From Paracoccaceae bacterium (GTDB taxonomy: Bacteria; Pseudomonadota; Alphaproteobacteria; Rhodobacterales; Rhodobacteraceae), in the NCBI GenBank assembly GCA_018647275.1, contig JABGTH010000004.1, positions 1 to 5,034 of the forward strand: a stretch of 5,034 bases of DNA, given 5' to 3'. The translations under genes and the position numbers were made by a program. The notes under the pieces were generated by a model. The model was not told the DNA's origin and did no database searches. It was given only the letters and a program-made list of their open reading frames with translations. Shown one piece after another: positions 1 through 5,034 of the stretch; the first letter of the stretch is position 1, and each line of letters starts with the position of its first letter.

Positions 1-486
1 CAAAGCAGCATGCGCACAAAACGAGGAGGAGCCTACAGTTTCTGCTCCTTCTGGAGGTTTTATAACTTGGTCTTGATGCCATGCGTTCAACGCAAATGTT
101 TGACCTTGCATGTCATACTCGACGCGGCCAACTGACCAACCTTGATCAAATTTTGCGACGGTACCGCCTAAAGCTTGGGCAATGATCTGATGACCAAAGC
201 ATATACCAATCAATGGCTTGCCCGATGCATGTATCGCGCGGATCAATTCTTCAAGAAGGGGGATGAACGCATGATCCTCATAGGCACCGTGTTTAGAGCC
301 ACTGATTAGCCAGCCATCAACCTCGTCCAAATTGTGAGGAAATTCCATATCAACAACGCTGAAGGTTTCCAGATCAAAATCATACCCGTGTCCTGCTAAT
401 AAGCGACTGTACAATGCATTATAATCACCAAGTTCTGATTGCAGCTCCGGAACAAAATGGCCCGCTTGGAGTAGTCCGATTTTCAT
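1..486 (-). CDS. Class I glutamine amidotransferase-fold protein (C-terminus beyond window)
   Basis: The reading frame opens at ATG 484-486 and runs without a stop to base 1, giving 162 residues; the C-terminus is off the window. The sequence begins MKIGLLQAGH. It carries the nucleophile elbow GICFGHQ at residues 94-100 with Cys96 as the expected catalytic cysteine, an oxyanion-side motif SGSKHGAYED at 62-71, and NAWHQDQV at 134-141. These match the GMP synthase-like GATase1 family (COG0518 style) rather than the PuuD/peptidase C26 style, whose elbow differs. The His-Glu pair completing the triad should lie beyond the left edge, so catalytic competence cannot be confirmed. The gene follows the ligase gene by 56 bases in the same direction. 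By analogy with gamma-glutamylation pathways it may hydrolyse a gamma-glutamyl amide or supply ammonia from glutamine; this is inference. The start is well supported by an excellent ribosome binding site. Confidence 0.9.
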   Translation of the reverse strand, partial: MKIGLLQAGHFVPELQSELGDYNALYSRLLAGHGYDFDLETFSVVDMEFPHNLDEVDGWLISGSKHGAYEDHAFIPLLEELIRAIHASGKPLIGICFGHQIIAQALGGTVAKFDQGWSVGRVEYDMQGQTFALNAWHQDQVIKPPEGAETVGSSSFCAHAAL

Positions 487-487
487 A

Positions 488-495
488 GATCACCT
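488..495 (-). promoter_or_regulatory. Extended Shine-Dalgarno site of the amidotransferase gene
   Basis: Read on the minus strand, AGGTGATC is a perfect 8-base complement to the usual 16S rRNA 3' tail (GATCACCTCC), ending one base before ATG 484-486. The core AAGGTG lies 4 bases from the ATG and is preceded by a run of eight A. It fixes the start of the amidotransferase and suggests independent, efficient initiation rather than simple coupling to the ligase gene. Confidence 0.7.
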
Positions 496-524
496 TAGTT
501 TTTTTTACCCTACTGCAGGGGATT

Positions 525-543
525 AGGGCGCGGCAAGCGCCCT
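525..543 (-). other. Intergenic stem-loop at the ligase stop codon
   Basis: A seven-pair stem (AGGGCGC at 525-531 with GCGCCCT at 537-543) closes a five-base loop at 532-536. It begins inside the stop codon of the ligase gene (TAA, 543-545). On the minus-strand transcript it is followed by AAUCCCC and later an A-run, not by a U-run, so it is not a canonical intrinsic terminator for this operon. A second, weak hairpin (CCCT 508-511 with AGGG 517-520) follows. The likely role is 3'-end protection or modulation of the downstream gene; this is inference. Confidence 0.5.
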
Positions 544-1862
544 TAGACACGTTCTAGCAAGGCGCGCCAATGTGTTGAGGTAGGCATCTGCTCAAACTTT
601 TCTATTTCTTGGCGTTTACAGCGGACAAGATTGCCGATCAGTATTGGGTCAAAGATACGTGAAATCAGTGGATCGCTTGCGAACATATCGGTTGCAGCAG
701 TCCAATCTGCCGCGAGGCGAGGTAAATCGTCAACGTCATAAGCGTTCCCGACGATTGGCTCGCTTGGCTCCAATTCATCTTTGATACCAATCATCGCGGC
801 ACCTAATACTGCGCTTAGTAAGAGGTAGGGATTGATGTCTCCACCAGCGGTGCGGTGCTCGATTCGGCGTGCGCCATTTGGACCACTGGGAATACGGATT
901 GCTACGGTGCGGTTATCATATCCCCATGCAGCAGCGGTGGGCGCATGGGCTCCATCAACTAATCGATCATATGAATTTGCGAAAGGGGCAAAGATCAAAC
1001 TGCTGGCGGGCATTGCCGCCAAACATCCTGCAACAGCGTGATGCATAGTATCGGTGCCTTCAGGTCCACCATTGTCAAAGACGTTGTTCCCTTCACTATC
1101 CAAGACCGAAAAATGGACATGCATGCCATTTCCAGAGTCATCTGAATAGGGCTTCGCCATAAATGTCGCGGCCATGCCATGCTTACGGGCCAAGCCACGT
1201 ACCAGTGATTTGAACAGCCACGCATTGTCTGCGGCCTCTAAGGCAGGGCCATGGCGCGTGGTGATTTCGAATTGCCCTATGCCGGCCTCTGAAGTGGCTG
1301 TTTCAGCGGGAATACCCATCGCTGCAGCTCCAGCGTAAAGATCGTCAAAGAAAGCAGCAAAGGCGTCAAGCTGAGACACAGACAATACTTCGCCACCATC
1401 AAGTGGCACACCATTTCGTGGATCAGCTGGAGGTCTGGGCGCATTACCTTTGTCATCAACCAGCGTGAACTCCATCTCAGTTGCTGCTATTACTTGCCAC
1501 CCGCGAGCATCATAATCTGCCAATACACGGACTAAAGCGTGACGTGGATCGCCAGCAAAAGGTGTTCTATCTTCATTGCTTAACGTAACAGGAACAATTG
1601 CTGAAGGTGTTTTTAGCCAAGGAACGGGGCAAGGTGCACGGTCTGTTGGAAACAACATTCCGTCTGCATCTCCACTTTCAAAAACAAGCGGGCTACCGAC
1701 AATATCCGTACCCCACAAATCAACATCGAGTGCGGAAAATGGTAGGCGGACCGATCCAGATGATAACTTGTCAGCGTATGAACCAGGAACAACCTTACCA
1801 CGCATTTGGCCATTCAGGTCACATGCTACGACTCGGAAGGTTTGAAGATCAGCTAAGTTCAT
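543..1862 (-). CDS. Glutamine synthetase-family gamma-glutamyl amide ligase (PuuA/GlnA3-like)
   Basis: This 439-residue cytoplasmic ligase of the glutamine synthetase fold is expected to use ATP to join the gamma-carboxyl of glutamate to an amine. Visible family elements in order are a short beta-grasp start with NGQMRGK (17-23), metal-site EMEF (Glu129, Glu131), EAGIGQFEI (Glu192, Glu199), GNGMHVHFS (244-252, His248), NSYDRL (296-301), DNRTVAIRIP (Arg318), RIEHR (Glu335, Arg337) and NPYLLLSAVLGA (344-355). Metal, ATP and glutamate residues therefore look intact. Two ammonium-site features of true GS are absent: there is no DGSS motif, and His306 sits where the flap glutamate (Glu327 in the enteric enzyme) belongs. 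No NLYDLP-type adenylylation segment is seen. Length and the C-terminal KRQEIEKFEQ helix fit the PuuA/IpuC/SpuI group. The start is limited by an in-frame TGA two codons upstream; its Shine-Dalgarno is poor (GGA, spacer 8). The family is sure; the amine substrate is unknown. Confidence 0.93.
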   Translation of the reverse strand: MNLADLQTFRVVACDLNGQMRGKVVPGSYADKLSSGSVRLPFSALDVDLWGTDIVGSPLVFESGDADGMLFPTDRAPCPVPWLKTPSAIVPVTLSNEDRTPFAGDPRHALVRVLADYDARGWQVIAATEMEFTLVDDKGNAPRPPADPRNGVPLDGGEVLSVSQLDAFAAFFDDLYAGAAAMGIPAETATSEAGIGQFEITTRHGPALEAADNAWLFKSLVRGLARKHGMAATFMAKPYSDDSGNGMHVHFSVLDSEGNNVFDNGGPEGTDTMHHAVAGCLAAMPASSLIFAPFANSYDRLVDGAHAPTAAAWGYDNRTVAIRIPSGPNGARRIEHRTAGGDINPYLLLSAVLGAAMIGIKDELEPSEPIVGNAYDVDDLPRLAADWTAATDMFASDPLISRIFDPILIGNLVRCKRQEIEKFEQMPTSTHWRALLERV

Positions 1863-1892
1863 TGTTCAGGTCCAAATTCGATTTTTCCAGTG

Positions 1893-1909
1893 TGCATTCA
1901 GCGAATACA
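1893..1909 (-). other. Small stem-loop in the leader of the ligase gene
   Basis: In the 61-base gap between the second permease and the ligase gene, the minus-strand RNA can form a seven-pair stem with one G-U pair (UGUAUUC with GAAUGCA) around a three-base loop. No U-run follows, so it is not a terminator. It may be chance; the rest of the gap shows no promoter I would defend. Confidence 0.25.
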
Positions 1910-1923
1910 AAGCGGGACTTATC

Positions 1924-2733
1924 TTATCGTATAAGATTGGGACGAATGCGCAATCGCTGGCGTGTGTTTGATGGAAGATGGCGGTTCAAGCGACGGTTCA
2001 CGGTACTGAACAGGCCAATCACGCAGAGCGTTAGGAGAATGAAATAACCAGCCAAAATCGGATATGGAATGAAGGGATTGAATGTTTTGTCCGCAAAGTA
2101 GCTTGCGTAATAAAGGGCATCGCCGCGTTGTTGCCATGCGGGGAACCCACTGAAGAAAACCAAAGTGGTTGCGTGAAACAAAAAGATCGCCTCATTGGTA
2201 TAGGCAGGCCATGCAAGGCGCAGCATTGTCGGCCAAATAACGCGTTTGAAACGGGACCAGCCTGAAAGGCCATATGCATCAGCAGACTCAATGTCGCCTT
2301 TGGGAATAGAGCGCAGAGCACCATAAAAGATTTCTGCGGTGTAGGCCGATGTATTGAAAAACAAGACAACTAATGCGCCCAACCATGCGGCCGTGAAGGG
2401 CGCGAAAATTGGGAAGACGGTTTTTAATTTCAGGAACAGAAAGTACCCAAAGAAGAATTGGATGAACAGTGGGGAACCGCGAAACAGAAAGATGAACCAC
2501 TCAGATGGTTTACGTATCACCTTGTTGTTTGACGTTTTTCCAAGAGCCAGCAATGTCGCGAAACCGAACCCTGCAATCAAGGCAAGGACACCGAAGTAAA
2601 CGTTCCAAATCATACCAGAGCCGATGAGTGTGAACTGTTCGCATAATGTGAAGTCTTCGCGAGGGAGCAAGCGTTTACCAATCCCGATGGCCCGCAAGCC
2701 ATAGTCAGTTATCGTTTGTAGGCAGGCGTTCAT
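1924..2733 (-). CDS. PAAT-family ABC transporter permease, HisM-like
   Basis: This is a 269-residue inner-membrane permease of a polar amino acid type ABC importer (BPD_transp_1 fold), forming the channel with the neighbouring HisQ-like subunit. Hydrophobic segments lie near residues 42-65, 81-103, 112-129, 181-197 and 224-246. The RGSPLFIQFFFGYF segment (85-98) and the cytoplasmic EAA loop, which contacts the ATPase, are clear: GALRSIPKGDIESADAYGL at 138-156, continuing to about 180. After the EAA loop the protein reads LFHATTLVF (185-193), which is the HisM style rather than the KxTSL of many other subunits. An N-terminal amphipathic stretch (LQTITDYGLRAIGIGKRLLP) precedes the first membrane segment. 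Its ATG overlaps the TGA of the upstream permease (ATGA, 2730-2733), so translational coupling and equal synthesis of the two subunits are likely. A GAG sits 6 bases before the ATG. Confidence 0.93.
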   Translation of the reverse strand: MNACLQTITDYGLRAIGIGKRLLPREDFTLCEQFTLIGSGMIWNVYFGVLALIAGFGFATLLALGKTSNNKVIRKPSEWFIFLFRGSPLFIQFFFGYFLFLKLKTVFPIFAPFTAAWLGALVVLFFNTSAYTAEIFYGALRSIPKGDIESADAYGLSGWSRFKRVIWPTMLRLAWPAYTNEAIFLFHATTLVFFSGFPAWQQRGDALYYASYFADKTFNPFIPYPILAGYFILLTLCVIGLFSTVNRRLNRHLPSNTRQRLRIRPNLIR

Positions 2734-3617
2734 GTTGTTCTCGCCTTTCGCTGCGCTTCACCAGCGGTAGTTGCTTGGCCAAGTGTAAGGCGTGCCATTA
2801 AGCGCTCGAGTGTGATTTCAGAAACGCGAGTGAAAATGAGATAGAAAACAAGTAAGGCAAGGAAATACCACATACGCCAATCACCGTGCGGGTAGTCAGT
2901 GAAGCGAGATGTTTTGATACCGCCGAGTTCACGGGCCCAGTAAACGATGTCTTGGATACCGAGCAGAAACAATAACGGTGTTGCTTTGATCAAAACCATC
3001 CATAGGTTGGAAAGGCCGGGCAAGGCATAGACCCACATCTGCGGGACAAGAATGCGCCAAAACGTTTGGCGCGATGTCATGCCGTAGCTTTCGCCCGTTT
3101 CGATCTGGCCACGTGGTACTGCAGCCATGGCACCTTGAATAACATTGGCGGCAAAAGCACCAAATACAATCGCGAAGGTAAAGACCGCAATGGCGAAACC
3201 ATAGCTTTCATGGACCCATTGTGGCGCGTTGCCCAGTGGCATTTTTGCAGCCTGACAAACAACAAAGTCATTGCCTTGGCGGATTGGCTCGACCCAGTCG
3301 GGACAAAGAATATGATGGCGCGTGACCTCTATTATTTGATCCAAAGCGATTACAAAGAATAGGAAAAAGGCGATATCGGGCACACCGCGGACAACTGCGA
3401 TGTAGCCACGACCAAGCCACGAGACAGGTGCAATACGCGAACGGGCAGCAGATGCACCGGCAAACCCGAATGCAAGAGCAGTGGGGGCCGTGATCCCCAG
3501 TAGTAATAGAACAGTAAGCACGGACCAATAGATCGACATGTGTTTGCCGGTGGTCAGATAGCAGGCCATCCATTGCCAGTCAGGCAAGAAGCTGGGGTCT
3601 GTGCAAAAACTAAAAAT
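2730..3617 (-). CDS. PAAT-family ABC transporter permease, HisQ-like (start probably ATT 3615-3617)
   Basis: This is the second inner-membrane permease of the importer. From TTG 3585-3587 it is 285 residues; from ATT 3615-3617 it is 295. Numbering from the TTG, hydrophobic segments lie near 20-45, 58-82, 130-153, 186-210 and 240-256. VVRGVPDIAFFLFFV (65-79) and the EAA loop GAMAAVPRGQIETGESYGM (152-170, continuing to Pro182-Gln183) identify the family, and LIKATPLLFLLG (199-210) fits a HisQ-type subunit. A loop of about 45 residues with two cysteines (95, 111) separates the second and third segments and should face the periplasm. The TTG has no Shine-Dalgarno. The frame stays open upstream to TGA 3627-3629, and the extra residues read FSFCTDPSFLPDWQWMACYL, a plausible continuous N-terminus. 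An ATT codon sits 6 bases after GAGGT. Internal ATG 3567-3569 is a further candidate. The product is certain; the start is not. Confidence 0.88.
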   Translation of the reverse strand: MFSFCTDPSFLPDWQWMACYLTTGKHMSIYWSVLTVLLLLGITAPTALAFGFAGASAARSRIAPVSWLGRGYIAVVRGVPDIAFFLFFVIALDQIIEVTRHHILCPDWVEPIRQGNDFVVCQAAKMPLGNAPQWVHESYGFAIAVFTFAIVFGAFAANVIQGAMAAVPRGQIETGESYGMTSRQTFWRILVPQMWVYALPGLSNLWMVLIKATPLLFLLGIQDIVYWARELGGIKTSRFTDYPHGDWRMWYFLALLVFYLIFTRVSEITLERLMARLTLGQATTAGEAQRKARTT

Positions 3618-3623
3618 GGGAAG

Positions 3624-3628
3624 ACCTC
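3624..3628 (-). promoter_or_regulatory. Shine-Dalgarno site pointing to an ATT start for the HisQ-like permease
   Basis: GAGGT is followed by a six-base spacer (CTTCCC) and then ATT at 3615-3617, in frame with the permease. No ATG, GTG or TTG lies at this distance in that frame. The other candidates, TTG 3585-3587 and ATG 3567-3569, lack any such motif at a normal spacing. An out-of-frame ATG (3628-3630) overlaps the GAGGT and would encode only six residues before TAG 3610-3612. Confidence 0.55.
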
Positions 3629-3665
3629 ATTGAGGACGGAATTTGAGTTTGTTTAGTAAGGTGAA

Positions 3666-3689
3666 GGGAGAAGCGCATTTGCCTCTCCC
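3666..3689 (-). other. Stem-loop between binding protein and permease genes
   Basis: GGGAGA (3666-3671) pairs with TCTCCC (3684-3689). After one A-C mismatch two more G-C pairs form, leaving a six-base loop. The structure begins 22 bases after the stop codon of the binding protein gene. On the minus-strand RNA it is followed by UUCACCUUACU, which is too poor in U to be a strong intrinsic terminator. Stem-loops here are known in enteric operons for binding protein transporters, where they protect the upstream message or partly stop polymerase so that binding protein exceeds permease. That role is inferred for this one. Confidence 0.5.
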
Positions 3690-3710
3690 CTCTCCGATCG
3701 ATTGGTTAAC

Positions 3711-4433
3711 TTAGAATTGTTCGCCAACTTCCCATTTAGTGATCAGCGCATTCAATGTGCCGTCGTCTTTCATGGATTGGATTGCTGCATCGAACTTGCC
3801 TTTCAGCTCGCCGTCGCTCTCACGTAGGCCCATGCCAACGCCGCCACCGATCAATTCTTTTTGATCAAGCAATTGCAGATCGCCATCTTCGTCAGCGATT
3901 GGCGCAAGATATGCGTTGTCCGCTAAGACTGCATCTGCTTCACCGTTTTTAACAGCCGCAACTGTCTCTTCTGGTGTTGCGAATTCAACCAATGTCGCGC
4001 CTGACGCCGCAATGAATGACGCTTGGATTGTGCCAGTTTGTGCAGCAATGACGCCACCTGTGATGTCCGCATCTGCTGATGCAACCAAGTAGCTGGATGG
4101 GTCTGGCTGTGTGTAATTTTGCGTAAAATCGATTACTTCGTCACGCTCATCGGTGATGGACATGCCAGCGATGATTGTGTCGTAGTTGCCGGAAACGAGG
4201 TTCGGGATAATGCTGTCCCATTCGTTTGTGACCCACTCGCAAGTCAATTCAGCGCGCAAGCAAAGCTCATCGCCTAATTCGCGCTCAAAGCCGTCAACTT
4301 CACCAGCATCGTTGATGAAGTTATACGGAGGGTATGCACCCTCTGTACCCATGCGCACAACAGCGTGGCCGTCTGCCATTGCCATGCCAGCAGTTACTGC
4401 AAGAGCAGCAGTCGTAAGAATAAGGTTTTTCAT
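3711..4433 (-). CDS. Periplasmic solute-binding protein of the ABC importer, HisJ/ArgT-like (SBP_bac_3)
   Basis: This 240-residue secreted protein captures the substrate in the periplasm and delivers it to the two permeases. Residues 1-20 form a Sec signal peptide (MKNL, then a hydrophobic core) with probable cleavage after AMA-20, before DGHA; there is no lipobox cysteine. Family marks are GTEGAYPPYNF (29-39), GFERELGDELC (48-58), AGMSITDER (89-97) and ADAVLADNAY (166-175). Arg97 and Asp172 are the expected contacts for ligand alpha-carboxylate and alpha-amino groups. Cys58 and Cys65 have the seven-residue spacing of the HisJ/ArgT disulphide. Compared with HisJ as I recall it, two pocket serines are Ala89 and Gly90, a pocket threonine is Ile136, and side-chain contact Asp11 is Glu31. 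The amino acid class is therefore likely, but the ligand may be unusual. Start ATG is supported by GGGAG with an eight-base spacer (4442-4446). The ATPase gene ends 35 bases upstream. Confidence 0.94.
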   Translation of the reverse strand: MKNLILTTAALAVTAGMAMADGHAVVRMGTEGAYPPYNFINDAGEVDGFERELGDELCLRAELTCEWVTNEWDSIIPNLVSGNYDTIIAGMSITDERDEVIDFTQNYTQPDPSSYLVASADADITGGVIAAQTGTIQASFIAASGATLVEFATPEETVAAVKNGEADAVLADNAYLAPIADEDGDLQLLDQKELIGGGVGMGLRESDGELKGKFDAAIQSMKDDGTLNALITKWEVGEQF

Positions 4434-4441
4434 TTGTAGTA

Positions 4442-4446
4442 CTCCC
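4442..4446 (-). promoter_or_regulatory. Shine-Dalgarno site of the binding protein gene
   Basis: GGGAG lies 8 bases upstream of ATG 4431-4433 within the 35-base gap after the ATPase gene. It supports the chosen start, which also gives a normal signal peptide. The same gap holds a short perfect inverted repeat, GTAAT-GTT-ATTAC (4460-4472), that overlaps the ATPase stop codon and is probably chance. Confidence 0.6.
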
Positions 4447-4468
4447 GTTAGGTGGTTTTGTAATGTTA

Positions 4469-5034
4469 TTACGCAGGTTGGGTTGCCGAAAGGAAACCCT
4501 GGAGGCGCTCGGATTTGGGTGCGCCAAATAGATCTTTGGGCGCGCCTTGTTCTTCGACTAGCCCTTTGTGAAGGAACACGACGTGATCCGATACATCAGC
4601 GGCTAATTTCATATCATGGGTGACGATCATCATCGTGCGTCCCTCAGCAGCAAGGTCCTTGATGACTTTGATGACCTCTTGTTCTAGCTCTGGATCGAGT
4701 GCCGAGGTGGGTTCGTCAAATAACAATGCTTCTGGTTCCATGCACAGTCCACGGGCGATGGCCGCGCGTTGTTGTTGGCCGCCAGACAGTTGGGCAGGGT
4801 AAGCGTCACATTTGTCCCCGATGCCAACTTTTTCAAGATAACGACGGGCAGAGTGCTCCACTTCATCGCGATCGCGTTTCAGAACCGTAAGCGGAGCCTC
4901 CATCACGTTTTGAAGGATGCTCATGTGCGCCCACAGGTTAAATTGCTGGAACACCATGGATAGGTTTGTGCGAATGCGCAGAATTTGGGTATTGTCCGCG
5001 GAACGGCGATTGTGGCCTGTGCCGCGCCAAGTGA
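4469..5034 (-). CDS. PAAT-family ABC transporter ATPase, HisP-like (N-terminus beyond window)
   Basis: The frame is open from the right edge to TAA 4469-4471, giving 187 visible residues. The N-terminal part, with the Walker A motif, is off the window. The visible part starts TWRGTGHNRRSADNTQILR and runs directly into the Q-loop segment MVFQQFNLWAHM (26-37), so ATG 4955-4957 is an internal methionine and not the start. Then come LQNVMEAPLTVL (40-51), the ABC signature LSGGQQQR (82-89), Walker B ALLFDEP (102-108), the D-loop SALDPE (110-115) and the switch histidine in IVTHDM (His139). The LWxHM, NVMEAP and VVFLHKGLVEEQG stretches are typical of HisP/ArtP/GlnQ-type ATPases for polar amino acids. 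The protein should sit on the cytoplasmic face and drive the two permeases. The C-terminus (RLQGFLSATQPA) is of normal family form. Gene order ATPase, binding protein, permease, permease supports one importer. Confidence 0.93.
   Translation of the reverse strand, partial: TWRGTGHNRRSADNTQILRIRTNLSMVFQQFNLWAHMSILQNVMEAPLTVLKRDRDEVEHSARRYLEKVGIGDKCDAYPAQLSGGQQQRAAIARGLCMEPEALLFDEPTSALDPELEQEVIKVIKDLAAEGRTMMIVTHDMKLAADVSDHVVFLHKGLVEEQGAPKDLFGAPKSERLQGFLSATQPA

Noticed and set aside
499..531. Plus-strand intrinsic terminator using the T-run at 499-506
   Set aside because: The T-run lies before, not after, the GC-rich hairpin in the plus direction, and no plus-strand gene ends here.
1598..2047. 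149-codon plus-strand open frame spanning the gap between the ligase and the HisM-like permease
   Set aside because: It lies opposite two clearly conserved genes, has no recognisable domain, and its residue makeup (rich in Arg, His, Gln) is that of an antisense shadow.
3610..3630. Six-codon ATG frame (MRSSHF) as a regulatory leader peptide
   Set aside because: Its ATG lacks a Shine-Dalgarno and it has no run of a regulated amino acid. I keep it only as a possible competitor in the start-codon finding.
4460..4472. Perfect inverted repeat GTAAT-GTT-ATTAC as an operator
   Set aside because: It is short, AT-rich, overlaps the ATPase stop codon, and has no second copy or nearby promoter, so chance is the better explanation.
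4186..4623. 145-codon plus-strand open frame opposite the binding protein start and the ATPase end
   Set aside because: It overlaps two well supported genes on the other strand, has no family motif, and shows shadow-like composition.
4608..4636. Short ATC/GAT repeat with dyad symmetry near the ATPase switch histidine
   Set aside because: It is explained by the coding sequence for IVTHD and neighbouring residues, with no independent repeat unit.
4469..4957. Reading the ATPase as a short complete gene starting at ATG 4955-4957
   Set aside because: The frame stays open to the right edge and the upstream residues match the usual stretch before the Q-loop. An ATPase starting here would lack Walker A, so the gene is simply cut by the window.

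Overview
The window is a stretch of bacterial chromosome in which every supported gene lies on the minus strand, so transcription runs from the right edge to the left. Base composition looks moderate (around half G+C by eye; not computed). Protein style points to an alphaproteobacterium, most likely a marine Rhodobacteraceae/Roseobacter-type organism: the binding protein begins its mature part with ADGHA, and a His-type ABC transporter stands next to glutamine synthetase-like and amidotransferase genes. This placement is inference from memory of such proteins, not a database result.

In transcription order the layout is: (1) the C-terminal part of a HisP-like ABC ATPase, cut by the right edge (4469-5034); (2) a HisJ-like periplasmic binding protein with a signal peptide (3711-4433); (3) a HisQ-like permease (TTG-initiated reading 2730-3587, but probably starting further upstream at an ATT codon, 3615-3617); (4) a HisM-like permease (1924-2733) whose ATG overlaps the stop of the previous gene by 4 bases; (5) a glutamine synthetase-family amide ligase (543-1862); (6) the N-terminal part of a class I glutamine amidotransferase-fold protein, cut by the left edge (1-486). 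Gaps between genes are 35, about 93 (to the ATT), -4, 61 and 56 bases. This is consistent with one operon whose promoter lies beyond the right edge. No gap exceeds about 125 bases. I see no RNA gene, mobile element, CRISPR array or phage feature.

The genes read as an uptake-plus-assimilation unit. A polar amino acid type (PAAT) ABC importer brings in a small nitrogen compound. The ligase probably attaches it to glutamate through a gamma-glutamyl amide bond, and the amidotransferase-fold protein may later hydrolyse a gamma-glutamyl intermediate, as in the Puu putrescine and Ipu isopropylamine pathways. The ligase lacks the two acidic residues that form the ammonium site of true glutamine synthetase (no DGSS motif; His306 where the flap glutamate should be), which supports an amine substrate rather than ammonia. 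The real substrate cannot be read from the sequence.

The points most worth checking are the likely ATT start of the first permease, the altered ammonium site of the ligase, the partly altered ligand pocket of the binding protein, and two intergenic stem-loops that may set the ratio of gene products. Nothing here looks like a wholly new type of system. The novelty, if any, is the substrate and the exact pathway.
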